From contig CAWGLN010000004.1 of the NCBI GenBank assembly GCA_963823435.1, positions 34,828 to 98,827 of the forward strand: a DNA stretch of 64,000 nt, in the 5' to 3' direction. Under the pieces are notes generated by a model. The model was not told the DNA's origin, ran no database searches, and saw only the letters and a list, made by a program, of their open reading frames with translations. The stretch comes from CAKZML01 sp963823435. GTDB taxonomy: Bacteria; Pseudomonadota; Gammaproteobacteria; Steroidobacterales; BM003. The position numbers and the translations under genes are program-made. Position 1 is the stretch's first letter. Every line of letters begins with the position of its first letter. Positions 56,124 to 64,000 of the stretch are shown here, piece after piece.

Positions 56124-57296
56124 TCAGGGTGCAGTCCTGATCGCCTCAATCAGGTGCTTGAGAGCGTAGCTTTCATCCAACGGCGGTGTGCCAAAAATAT
56201 TCCAGCCGGTGAATACCGCAATCAGATCGTACTCGGGCAGCACCAGTAATCGCTGCCCGCCGTAGCCAAGGCCCGTCCAGGCGTAAGCTTGCTCACCGCC
56301 TTCATAGGGAATCAGCCACCACTGGAATCCATAACGCAGGTTCCCGCCGTAGCCCGGGTCCACCAACGGCTGCGTGGCCGCTTCCGCCCAGCCGGCAGGC
56401 AGGATGCGTTGCCCGTCCCACATCCCGTCTTGTGCATACAGGTAACCGATCTTGGCCAGGTCCCGGGCGGTGAGATACAACCCACCCTCGACATCGGTTT
56501 CCCCTGCCGGGGTCTGCTTCCAGTAATACTCGGTGATCCCCAGTGGCGCGAACAGGCGTTTCTCGGCAAAGGCCAGGGCATGCTGCCCGGTGGCCCGATA
56601 CAGGATGTGATCCAGCAACATGGTTACGCCGGAGTTATACACATAGGTGGCGCCGGGCTCGGCCGCCATGGGCAGGCTCAACACGTAACCGGTCCAGTCA
56701 TCGCTCGCTTCCATGACGGCGCAGGTATTGCGGGTGTCTGTGTAGGCGTAACTGTCTTCGTCCCACTGTATTCCGGCCGTCATGGTCAACAGGTCGCGCA
56801 GGGTCATCGCGGCACGTCTGGGATCATCATCGGCCATTTTGTAATCGTCAAAATACGGCGCGACCTGAACCTCGGGGCCGGCAATTTTGCCGTCACCGAT
56901 TGCGATACCAATGAGTGTGGCCATCACGGACTTGCTCACCGACTGCATGGTGTGCAAATCGCCACGCTTGTAATAGGGGTGCCAATCCGGGTCGTAATAA
57001 TTGTAGGGTCCACGATGTTGAACCGGCTGGGCCTCGAAGGCCGCGTCATAGTCCTGCGGGTAGAATTTCTCAAATACCACCTGACCATTGCGAATCACGA
57101 GCATATTGTCGATGTAACCGTGCTTGCCGGAGGCGAACTCCGCATCCAGGCGCTGCAGCGCCGCCGGATTCAGGCCCTCGGCTTGCGGTGTAGACTCCTG
57201 CCAACCCGTCGTGGGCCAGGCACTGGTCTGGGCCGAAACCGGAAATGCCAGTACAAACAGAGAAAGGACGCCCCAGGTGCATGCATAGGTTTTCAT
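56124..57296 (-). CDS. Exported serine hydrolase (beta-lactamase/class C-like)
   Basis: This protein of 390 residues has a signal peptide (CTWGVLSLFVLAFPVSAQ). The SxxK catalytic motif is Ser119-Lys122 (MQSVSKSVMATLIG), and a Tyr-Asn-Ser motif is in TYVYNSGVTM. The C-terminal GLGYGGQRLLVLPEYDLI fits the third motif region. Such proteins are esterases, D-aminopeptidases or penicillin-binding relatives rather than classical beta-lactamases. It follows the flavin oxidoreductase by 34 bases on the same strand, so the two may be an operon. A start at 57341 would overlap that gene's end. Confidence 0.87.
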   Translation of the reverse strand: MKTYACTWGVLSLFVLAFPVSAQTSAWPTTGWQESTPQAEGLNPAALQRLDAEFASGKHGYIDNMLVIRNGQVVFEKFYPQDYDAAFEAQPVQHRGPYNYYDPDWHPYYKRGDLHTMQSVSKSVMATLIGIAIGDGKIAGPEVQVAPYFDDYKMADDDPRRAAMTLRDLLTMTAGIQWDEDSYAYTDTRNTCAVMEASDDWTGYVLSLPMAAEPGATYVYNSGVTMLLDHILYRATGQHALAFAEKRLFAPLGITEYYWKQTPAGETDVEGGLYLTARDLAKIGYLYAQDGMWDGQRILPAGWAEAATQPLVDPGYGGNLRYGFQWWLIPYEGGEQAYAWTGLGYGGQRLLVLPEYDLIAVFTGWNIFGTPPLDESYALKHLIEAIRTAP

Positions 57297-57330
57297 TACG
57301 TCACCAACTTTATCAACGCCTGCCATGATG

Positions 57331-58551
57331 TCAGTTCGCACAGAGCGTTTCCAGCGCCCTGAGCCTGGAAGGTTCTTTTACATAGGGATTTTTCGAATCC
57401 CAGACATAGCCGGCCAATACCGAGCACACCATATCGAGGATTTCTGGATTCTGCTTTTCGAAGAAAATGACGTCCTGAAAGCCACCCCGATACCAGCCTT
57501 CTACGAACGACCGGAAGGTCTCCACGCCCACCTTCAACTCTTGTGCGAAATCCGTCTCCCAGCGTGGCTGCTCCCCGTGCAACTGGCGAACCAGGCAGGC
57601 TGCGGCGAGGCTCGCGGACTTGAAGGCGAGCGTCACGCCCGACGAAAACACCGGATCAAGAAATTCGGAGGCGTTGCCCAGCAGGGCGTAACCGTCACCA
57701 TGCAGTCGTGTAACATTTGCGGAGTAGCCGATAATCTGGCGGGCCGGCGTGTCAAACGCCGCGTCGTCCAGCAGGCGGCCCAGGGTCGGCGCTTCCGAGA
57801 TCATGCTTCGAAGACCCGCCAGGGGATCGGCCTCAAAGGGCTTCAACAATTCATCTTCGGCGACCACACCCAGGGAGCAACGTCCATTGGAGAAGGGTAT
57901 CAGCCAGTACCACACATCCACTTTGTCCGGATGCACGGTCACCAGGATCTTGTTGCGGTCAAATTCCGCCTGTCCGATGTTGTCCTGGATATGTGTAAAG
58001 AATGATCGGCGCGTGGACAGTGAAGAGTCTTTCTCGAGTCCGAGCAACCTGGGAAGAACGCGGCCAAAGCCACTGGCGTCGAGAACAAAGCGTGCCTGGA
58101 CTGTGAATTCCTTGCCGTTGGCGTCGACCACATCCAGCTCCGGCTGCTCGGGATCTGGCCGCATGGCCGTTACCGTGTGCCCGTAACGGATATCTGCGCC
58201 CTGTGCCGCTGCACCATCGGCCAATAGCTTGTCGAAATCGGCTCGCTGCACCTGGTAGGTCGTTCCCCAACCGGGCGAGAACTTCTTGCGGAAATCGAAT
58301 TCGGCCCTGCGCTTTCCCCTGACGAAGGCCGCACCGTTCTTGTGCTGAAATCCGGCCTCAACAATGGCCTGCAGCAGGCCGGCTTCTTCCAGCAGTCCCA
58401 TGACCTGGGGCAGCAGGCTTTCACCGATGCTGAAGCGGGGGAAATATTCCTTCTCCAGTACCAGCGGCTTGAAGCCGGCCCGGCACAGCAAGGCCGCCGC
58501 CAGGGCGCCGGAGGGGCCTGCACCGATAATCGCTACGTCGGTCTTGATCAA
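57331..58551 (-). CDS. FAD-dependent oxidoreductase, halogenase-like
   Basis: This protein of 406 residues belongs to the flavin monooxygenase/halogenase group. GAGPSG is at 10-15, then FPRFSIGESLLPQ and VQRADFDKLL, and VWYWLIPFSNGRCSLGVV is close to the WxWxIP halogenase motif. LDPVFSSGVTLAFKSASLAA is typical of the group. Geranylgeranyl reductase-like and phenolic halogenase relatives share these features, so halogenation is only one option. The start appears to be TTG at 58551, supported by GGAAGGG just upstream. No carrier protein or biosynthetic cluster is next to it. Confidence 0.82.
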   Translation of the reverse strand: MIKTDVAIIGAGPSGALAAALLCRAGFKPLVLEKEYFPRFSIGESLLPQVMGLLEEAGLLQAIVEAGFQHKNGAAFVRGKRRAEFDFRKKFSPGWGTTYQVQRADFDKLLADGAAAQGADIRYGHTVTAMRPDPEQPELDVVDANGKEFTVQARFVLDASGFGRVLPRLLGLEKDSSLSTRRSFFTHIQDNIGQAEFDRNKILVTVHPDKVDVWYWLIPFSNGRCSLGVVAEDELLKPFEADPLAGLRSMISEAPTLGRLLDDAAFDTPARQIIGYSANVTRLHGDGYALLGNASEFLDPVFSSGVTLAFKSASLAAACLVRQLHGEQPRWETDFAQELKVGVETFRSFVEGWYRGGFQDVIFFEKQNPEILDMVCSVLAGYVWDSKNPYVKEPSRLRALETLCAN

Positions 58552-58698
58552 CTTGATCCCTTCCTGTCGTTACGCCGATGTTAGAAGCACACTCCTGGCA
58601 CTCTACAGTGAGCTTCCACAACGGTCTACAAGACTCATTCCATAAGCCAGACCGGCCATTGCTTTCCCATGACTTAGGCATATGCTCAAGGTAGGGGA

Positions 58699-60048
58699 AT
58701 GGACCGACTGGATGGTTCAAAGCTATGCGCTCCGCTATGGTGTGTGGTTGCTGCAATCGCCTTCATGCACTGTTTATCCGGCTGCATCGGTGGGGCGGCT
58801 GTCAAACCCCTTGAGTGCCAATCCTCTTATCCCCTGGAGGACTATGTTTACACCAAAGAGTCGTTCGGTCCGACAAAATATTTTCCGGACATAAGCCCCG
58901 CCAGCAACCCCCGTGACAAGGAGGACTTCCGGCGCGAGTTTGGCGAACCCGACGAAATCGCCACCATTGATGCCACCAGGGAAATGTGGGTCTACAACAG
59001 GAGCGCATTTTGCGGCATCGTCCCGATGTGGGTTATTCCGGTCCCCCTGGGTCTCCCCGTGTGCGATGAGTTTGATCACATCACCTTCGACAACGACCTC
59101 GCCGTAGCCATTCATTTTCGAAGAATGGATGCTGCCGGCGCATTTATTTTGTTGCCGGCAGGAGGTGGGGGCGGTGCCTTCCATGGTTGTCCCGCCGAGC
59201 ATCCTCCTCAACCGGACGCGGCCGGTTCAGTCCTCGCTGCGCCGAAAGTGGTCGTTATCCCGCATACCGAAGCCTGCCGAACAAGTGGTCTTCAGAGATG
59301 GCGAGATCCTGTGGTCAGACGGGAAAACCATTCACAGAATCGATTCGGAGTCACTCGTCACCCTGGGTACAAATCCGATCGCCGACTTGAATGATTCCCC
59401 TATCGACCGGGTCGCGGGATTCGGCTCCTACTGGTCGGTGCGCAAGGAAAAAACCAAATCTTACCTGTCCCGGTTTGACCTGCAGTCAGGTCAACTTTTT
59501 GCCTTCATACCGCTCGCCCCCGGGGCAATCCGGGTGGCGGTCGGTTTCGGGTCGGTGTGGGTCCTGCATGAAAAATTGATATCCCGGGTCGATCCACAAA
59601 CCGACCAGTTGGTTGCGACAATACCGTTGACCACCCCGTCTTTCGGCCTGGGGAAGATGGTGATTGGCGAGGATGCTGTCTGGGTCGCGCGGGCGGTCCC
59701 CGCGTTGCTGCGTATTGACCCGTGACCAACCAGGTGACCGGGACCTACGAGGTCGCGCTGGATGCGGAATTACCCGCAAATTATTATGGCATTGTGGACC
59801 TGGCCGCGAGCCCGGGCAGGCTGTGGCTGCTGGTGTTCAAGAGTAGCGACAGGTTCTGGTCTCAGGGCACCTTGCAGATCGGCTTGCTTGAGTTTGATAC
59901 TACGGTGAAAACAACCCAAAGTACCAGGGTGCTTGCAACCGGAAATAACTGGAGCATTGTGCAATCGTCTCTCGCTGTGACGCCAGACGCCGTGTGGGCG
60001 TGCCTGCCGCTGGGACTCCATGTTATCCCCGCTGTCGGGTCGCAATAG
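58699..60048 (+). CDS. Lipoprotein with beta-propeller-like C-terminus (two frame breaks)
   Basis: A signal with lipobox LSGC (near residue 26-29) opens the frame. The N-terminal 150 residues include FGEPDEIATIDATREMWVYN, reminiscent of SmpA/OmlA-type lipoproteins. Downstream a YncE-like propeller is readable: FRDGEILWSDGKTIHRIDSE, AVGFGSVWVLHEKLISRVDP, GEDAVWVARAVPALLRIDP, then SLAVTPDAVWACLPLGLHV. The frame shifts +1 near 59276 and -1 near 59720, returning to the first frame, so a single 449-residue protein is likely. Two adjacent genes are possible but no second start with ribosome binding site is evident. Confidence 0.6.
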
Positions 60049-60310
60049 GCAGCGAACCGGGCGACCCTGTCGGGGCGTGTTCGCTACCGCCGGCTCCAGC
60101 CGCCAGAGCCCTGCCAGATGGCCAAAAAAGCAACGCTTTTTTCCCTGTCAGACATGGCGGCGCGGTCTTGCCGGTATTAGCCATGACCTTTGGCGGCCGA
60201 ACGGGGTAAAATCGCCGACCAACCCCGGTTCGACCGGGCCTGTTCATAGGTCTATTATCGACAATTCCGGTGACCCTGCTCACGCATGTGCCGACAAACA
60301 GGATTCAGGC
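60049..60310. other. 262-bp gap before nadA with a weak A/T hairpin
   Basis: AAAAAAGC and GCTTTTTT (60124-60142) form an A/T-rich hairpin with a T tract, 75 bases after the lipoprotein stop, possibly a weak terminator. The rest should hold the nadA promoter. No gene seen. Confidence 0.4.
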
Positions 60311-61339
60311 ATGAATATTAGTGACGACACCCTGGCATACACTCCCGCGGTCAAGGCTGCCACCGGGGCTGTATACGAGCGCGTAAAATCCCTGATCCCC
60401 GAGGTGGAATGGGCCGTGTACGCACCGCTGATCCATGCCATCAATGAACTCAAGCGCGAACGCAAGGCCTACATCCTGGCGCACAACTACCAGACGCCGG
60501 AGATTTACCATGGCATCGCCGATTACACCGGTGACTCCCTGGGCCTGGCGCAGCAGGGTGCAAAAACCGACGCCGAGGTGATCGTGATGTGTGGCGTGCG
60601 CTTCATGGCCGAAACGGCCAAGATCCTGGCGCCGCAGAAAAAGGTCCTGATGCCGGATATGTCGGCAGGCTGTTCCCTGGCCGCCTCCATCACTGCCGAG
60701 GACGTACGCGAACTCAAGCGCAAATACCCCGGTGTACCCGTGGTGGCCTACGTGAACACCTATGCCGACGTGCGCGCCGAGGTGGATATTTGCTGCACCT
60801 CCGGCAACGCCGTCGAAATCGTGGAATCCATGGGCACTGACAAGGTCATTTTTCTGCCCGACGGTTACCTGGGCCGTTACGTGGCCACCCAGACCGATGT
60901 GGAAATCATTCTCTGGGAAGGCGCCTGCGAGGTGCACGAGAAATTTACCCCGGACGATATCCGGGTCTTTCGCTCCGACAACCCCGGTCTGGAAGTGATC
61001 GCCCATCCCGAGTGCCCGCCCGAGGTCCTGGCCGAGGCGGATTTCGTCGGCTCCACGGCTGGCATGATCAAGTACGTCGCAGACAACCGACCTGCCAAAG
61101 TCGCCATGATCACCGAGTGCTCGATGAGCGACAACGTGTCAGTGAATTTTCCCGATGTGGAATTCATCCGGCCGTGCAACTTCTGCCCGCATATGAGGAA
61201 AATTACCCTGGCCAAGGTACTCAAGTGCCTGCAGGATATGGGGCCGGAAATACAGGTGGACCCGGCAGTGGCCGAGGGAGCCAGGCGGTCCACGGAGCGT
61301 ATGCTGACAGCTGGCAAGAAGCACTCACGTGAAGACTGA
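60311..61339 (+). CDS. nadA: Quinolinate synthase NadA
   Basis: The 342-residue protein condenses iminoaspartate with dihydroxyacetone phosphate to quinolinate, the NAD precursor, using a 4Fe-4S cluster. Cluster cysteines are in VIVMCGVRFMAE, DICCTSGNAVE and RPCNFCPHMRKI. AHNYQTPEIYHGIADYTGDS is the substrate-binding start. The ATG at 60311 fits the family start; a longer frame from 60020 does not. Its end overlaps nadB by 11 bases. Confidence 0.96.
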   Translation: MNISDDTLAYTPAVKAATGAVYERVKSLIPEVEWAVYAPLIHAINELKRERKAYILAHNYQTPEIYHGIADYTGDSLGLAQQGAKTDAEVIVMCGVRFMAETAKILAPQKKVLMPDMSAGCSLAASITAEDVRELKRKYPGVPVVAYVNTYADVRAEVDICCTSGNAVEIVESMGTDKVIFLPDGYLGRYVATQTDVEIILWEGACEVHEKFTPDDIRVFRSDNPGLEVIAHPECPPEVLAEADFVGSTAGMIKYVADNRPAKVAMITECSMSDNVSVNFPDVEFIRPCNFCPHMRKITLAKVLKCLQDMGPEIQVDPAVAEGARRSTERMLTAGKKHSRED

Positions 61340-62936
61340 CGACCCCTGTGACCTGCTGGTAATAGGCGGTGGTCTCGCCGGCCAGGCCAGCGCCCTGCAC
61401 GCGGCCGAGGCGGGCTTTTCGGTACGCCTGCTAATCAAGAAACCGTTTGACGAGTGCTCCAGTGCCTGGGCCCAGGGCGGTATTGCGGCAGCCGTGGGTC
61501 CCGATGATGATCCTGAACTGCATGTGGCGGACACCCTGAATGCGGGCGCCGGTCTGTGCAAACTGGAAAGCGTTCAGTTCCTCACCCGGCAGGCGCCGCA
61601 GGCCATCGCCTGGCTGCAAAAGCAGCAAGTGGGGTTCACGGAAATGCCTGACGGTCTCGCGGCATTGCACCTGACCCAGGAAGGCGGCCATTCGCGGCGC
61701 CGGGTGGTGCACGCCGCCGATGCCACCGGCCGGGCCATCATGGATGCGGTGACCGCCCAGATTTTGCGACACCCGTCCATCCAGGTGTGTACGAACCAGA
61801 TCGCCATCGACCTGATTTGCTCGGACAAGATCTCAGCCGCAGGCGCGAGACGCTGCCTGGGCGCCTATGCCCTGGATGTAAAAACCAAAAAGGTCGTCAC
61901 CCATGCGGCCCGCGCTGTATTGCTGGCCACCGGCGGCGCTTCCAAGGTCTATCTGTACACCACCAATCCGGACACCTCTACCGGCGATGGCATTGCCATG
62001 GCCTGGCGCGCAGGCTGCCGCGTGGCCAACATGGAATTTATGCAATTCCACCCCACCTGCCTGTATCACCCCCACGCCAAGTCCATGCTGATCTCCGAGG
62101 CGGTGCGCGGCGAAGGCGGGGTGCTGGTGCTACCCAATGGCAAGCGTTTCATGGATGCGCATGATCCGCGTGGTGAACTCGCCTCACGCGACATTGTCGC
62201 CCGGGCCATAGACTTCGAGATGAAGCGCGGCGGCTATGACTGTGTGTACCTGGACATCACCCACAAGCCGGCCAAGGAAATCCTGGAACACTTCCCGAAT
62301 ATCGCCCGGCGCTGCCAGGAATTCGGCATAGACATCACACGTGAACCCATCCCGGTGGTGCCGGCGGCTCACTACACCTGCGGCGGCGTGATCACCGACC
62401 TGGATGCCGGCACCGACCTGCCGGGCCTGTATGCGGTGGGTGAATGCACCAGCACCGGCATCCACGGCGCCAATCGACTGGCCAGCAATTCCCTGCTGGA
62501 GTGCTGCGTGTTTGCGGAGGCGGCAATCAAGCGGCTGAAGAAGGAACTGTCCAACGGTATCCCGGTACCTCCTCCGCTGCCCGCCTGGGATGAAAGCCGT
62601 GTCACTGATGCGGATGAGCGCGTGGTGGTGGCCCACAACTGGAACGAGTTGCGTCACTTTATGTGGAACTACGTGGGCATCGTGCGCACCAACAAGCGTT
62701 TGCAGCGTGCCTTGCGGCGTATCGAACTGCTCAAGGGCGAGATCGCCGACTACTACGGCAATTTCCGCGTGACCAGCGATTTGATCGAGCTGCGCAACCT
62801 GACCACGGTGGCGGAGTTGACGGTACGCTGCGCCATGTCCCGACATGAAAGTCGGGGTCTGCACTTCAATCGCGATTACCCCAAGACCCTGCCGGCAGAC
62901 CAGGTTCACGACAGCATCCTGGATCCCGGCGCCTAG
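61329..62936 (+). CDS. nadB: L-aspartate oxidase NadB
   Basis: The 535-residue FAD enzyme oxidises L-aspartate to iminoaspartate for NadA. GGGLAGQ is at 13-19, the FAD/substrate regions SSAWAQGGIAAAVG and MEFMQFHPTCLYHP and the active-site segment PAAHYTCGGVITDLD are present, with GECTSTGIHGANRLASNSLL near the C-terminal third. The start is GTG at 61329, within the nadA end, giving a coupled nadA-nadB operon; nadC is not next to it. Confidence 0.96.
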   Translation: MKTDDPCDLLVIGGGLAGQASALHAAEAGFSVRLLIKKPFDECSSAWAQGGIAAAVGPDDDPELHVADTLNAGAGLCKLESVQFLTRQAPQAIAWLQKQQVGFTEMPDGLAALHLTQEGGHSRRRVVHAADATGRAIMDAVTAQILRHPSIQVCTNQIAIDLICSDKISAAGARRCLGAYALDVKTKKVVTHAARAVLLATGGASKVYLYTTNPDTSTGDGIAMAWRAGCRVANMEFMQFHPTCLYHPHAKSMLISEAVRGEGGVLVLPNGKRFMDAHDPRGELASRDIVARAIDFEMKRGGYDCVYLDITHKPAKEILEHFPNIARRCQEFGIDITREPIPVVPAAHYTCGGVITDLDAGTDLPGLYAVGECTSTGIHGANRLASNSLLECCVFAEAAIKRLKKELSNGIPVPPPLPAWDESRVTDADERVVVAHNWNELRHFMWNYVGIVRTNKRLQRALRRIELLKGEIADYYGNFRVTSDLIELRNLTTVAELTVRCAMSRHESRGLHFNRDYPKTLPADQVHDSILDPGA

Positions 62937-62957
62937 TTTGTCGCGCCTACTACTCTT

Positions 62958-63022
62958 TTAGTCAACTTTACTTGACATTAAGGAGTGTCATGTTTATATT
63001 TTAGTCAAGTTCACCTGACATT
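62958..63022. promoter_or_regulatory. Strong sigma-70 promoter with two operator-like repeats
   Basis: Two 22-bp direct repeats (62958-62979 and 63001-63022, 19 of 22 identical) are spaced 43 bp apart, close to four helical turns. Each contains a dyad, GTCAA-N6-TTGAC in the first and GTCA-N8-TGAC in the second. TTGACA (62972-62977) inside the first repeat, a 17-bp spacer and TATATT (62995-63000) form a near-consensus promoter. The repeats cover the -35 element and the likely transcription start, an ideal layout for repression by the XRE protein encoded downstream. Confidence 0.8.
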
Positions 63023-63042
63023 TTGACAAAGGGTATAGACAT

Positions 63043-63465
63043 ATGAACAAACCAACCACCCAGGGCCGCACCTGGGAAGCACAGATCAAAAAAAATACCG
63101 TCAGTCTCGCCTATTGGACCGGCGCCTGGCTTGTGAGCATGGCCCTGGCCGCCTATGGCCCCAAATTGCTGTGGGACCAAGATACCGTGTTCACGGTCCT
63201 GGCCATTGGGGTGAACCTCGTCGTGGGGATCGGCATGATTCTTGCGAACAAGCGGCATTTGCAGGGGCTTGATGAGTTGCAGAAAAAGGTCACCCTCGAG
63301 GCCATGGCCCTCGCCCTGGGCGTCGGCCTGGTGGGGGGCCTGAGCTATTCCCTGCTCGACACCTCAAATATCATTTCTTCTCATGCCCAAATTTCCCACC
63401 TCGTCATTCTGATCAGTCTTACCTATCTTGCCGGAATCATCGTCGGCAACAGGCGGTACAGATGA
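63043..63465 (+). CDS. Small membrane protein paired with an XRE regulator
   Basis: This protein of 140 residues has four membrane helices (WTGAWLVSMALAAYGPKLLW, VFTVLAIGVNLVVGIGMILA, LEAMALALGVGLVGGLSYSL, LVILISLTYLAGIIVG). The segment between helices 2 and 3 (HLQGLDELQKKV) is conserved in relatives that sit with the same regulator type. AAGGG precedes the ATG. The stop overlaps the XRE start in an ATGA. Function unknown. Confidence 0.82.
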   Translation: MNKPTTQGRTWEAQIKKNTVSLAYWTGAWLVSMALAAYGPKLLWDQDTVFTVLAIGVNLVVGIGMILANKRHLQGLDELQKKVTLEAMALALGVGLVGGLSYSLLDTSNIISSHAQISHLVILISLTYLAGIIVGNRRYR

Positions 63466-63662
63466 AAAATCGTCTGAAAGTGCTGCGCGCGGAACGGGAT
63501 TGGACCCAGGCCCAGCTGGCTACGGCACTGGAGGTATCACGCCAGACCGTGAATGCCGTCGAGACCGGGAAATTTGATCCGAGTCTGCCCCTGGCGTTCA
63601 AGGTAGCCCGATTGTTTGATATGCAGATCGAGGATATTTTTCAGGATGAGACCACGTCTTGA
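63462..63662 (+). CDS. XRE-family transcriptional regulator
   Basis: This 66-residue protein is a single Cro/CI helix-turn-helix (WTQAQLATALEVSRQTVNAV, then ETGKFDPSLPLAFKVARLF) with a short acidic tail IEDIFQDE. It is coupled to the membrane gene by a four-base overlap. It most likely represses its own operon through the paired dyads at 62958-63022; that is inference from position. Confidence 0.92.
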   Translation: MKNRLKVLRAERDWTQAQLATALEVSRQTVNAVETGKFDPSLPLAFKVARLFDMQIEDIFQDETTS

Positions 63663-63792
63663 ACCAGCTCTTTCGGCCCTTCCTCTCGGTATTTGCGTAG
63701 CGCAATACCGGCAGGTGAGCTCTAGACTCAACGGGTTTGATTAAATCAGGCGCGGTCGGTCTCTTCGGGCTGCACGGCGTACAGGGTCCTTT

Positions 63793-64000
63793 ATGGAACT
63801 GGTCTGCCCCGCGGGAAACCTCCCGTCCCTCAAAGCCGCCGTGGATAACGGCGCCGATGCCGTGTACATCGGTTTCCGGGACGACACCAATGCCAGGCAT
63901 TTCGCGGGTCTTAACTTTAACGACAGGAAGGCTCATAAAGCCCTGGACTACGCCCGCGAGCACGGCGTACGCATTTTCGTGGCGGTCAACACCTTTGCCC
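63793..64000 (+). CDS. ubiU: UbiU-like U32 family protein, N-terminus only
   Basis: The visible 69 residues (MELVCPAGNLPSLKAAVDNG, then ADAVYIGFRDDTNARHFAGL) match the start of E. coli UbiU (YhbU), an iron-sulfur protein needed with UbiV and UbiT for oxygen-independent ubiquinone hydroxylation. AGGG lies upstream of the ATG. The gene runs off the right edge; a following ubiV would confirm the call. Presence of the anaerobic ubiquinone route fits a facultative cell with a RegBA system. Confidence 0.9.
   Translation, partial: MELVCPAGNLPSLKAAVDNGADAVYIGFRDDTNARHFAGLNFNDRKAHKALDYAREHGVRIFVAVNTFA

Noticed and set aside
60020..60310. N-terminal extension of NadA by 97 residues
   Set aside because: The extension is Arg/Pro-rich and unlike any NadA; the family start coincides with the ATG at 60311.

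Overview
The window reads as a chromosome segment of a moderately GC-rich gammaproteobacterium, probably marine or sediment-dwelling and respiratory. The placement rests on protein signatures: a RegB/RegA-type redox two-component pair, E. coli-like FadH, AlaA, NadA/NadB and UbiU, a complete glycogen gene cluster, and a membrane-anchored TPR protein of a type common in Woeseiaceae-like and Xanthomonadales-like lineages. Genus or family cannot be fixed from this sequence alone. No rRNA, tRNA, CRISPR array, prophage or transposase gene was recognised.

Layout. 0-2.5 kb: left-edge fragment of an exported protein, then a divergent FeoB preceded by a Fur-box-like site. 2.5-4.4 kb: RegA and RegB. 4.9-10.1 kb: two GMC-oxidoreductase loci separated by a 565-bp gap that holds a possible structured RNA; the second locus has a Tat-exported small subunit and an exported RidA-like protein. 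10.3-13.7 kb: a very-long-chain-type acyl-CoA dehydrogenase and a secreted amidohydrolase. 13.8-25.2 kb: a minus-strand glycogen cluster in transcription order malQ-glgC-glgA-glgB-glgP-glgX, with glucokinase divergent. 26.6-30.8 kb: tyrosine phenol-lyase, a CBS-domain protein, a ferritin-like protein and alaA. 31-41 kb: a membrane protein with YwqK-type repeats, MoeB-like protein, Na+/alanine symporter, M28 peptidase lipoprotein, DUF1244, FadH, a DUF123 protein and a two-helix channel with an altered filter. 41-49 kb: ABC exporter and class III cyclase-like gene (convergent), a DUF3300 protein and an amidohydrolase lipoprotein. 49-60 kb: an unrecognised 335-aa protein, TPR protein, methyltransferase, small membrane protein, CocE-type hydrolase, serine hydrolase, flavin halogenase-like oxidoreductase and a lipoprotein/propeller gene. 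60.3-64 kb: nadA-nadB, a membrane protein/XRE regulator pair, and the start of ubiU.

Two repeat families stand out. The first is a structured element of about 160 bp with terminal inverted repeats. All three loci of this element abut the TAG stop codon of a neighbouring gene in the same orientation, and the core hairpin shows compensatory changes between copies. The second is a 116-bp repeat with a double-palindrome core, tandem at 37.2-37.5 kb and single at 43 kb, where it is read as the C-terminal tail of an ABC exporter on one strand and of a cyclase-like protein on the other.

Nine genes carry single-base frame breaks that I placed by matching protein family continuity. About fifteen are +1 and three are -1. 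Many compensate within a gene and flanking coding quality stays high, so sequencing or assembly error is at least as likely as true pseudogenes. Affected genes are annotated as single loci with the break positions given.
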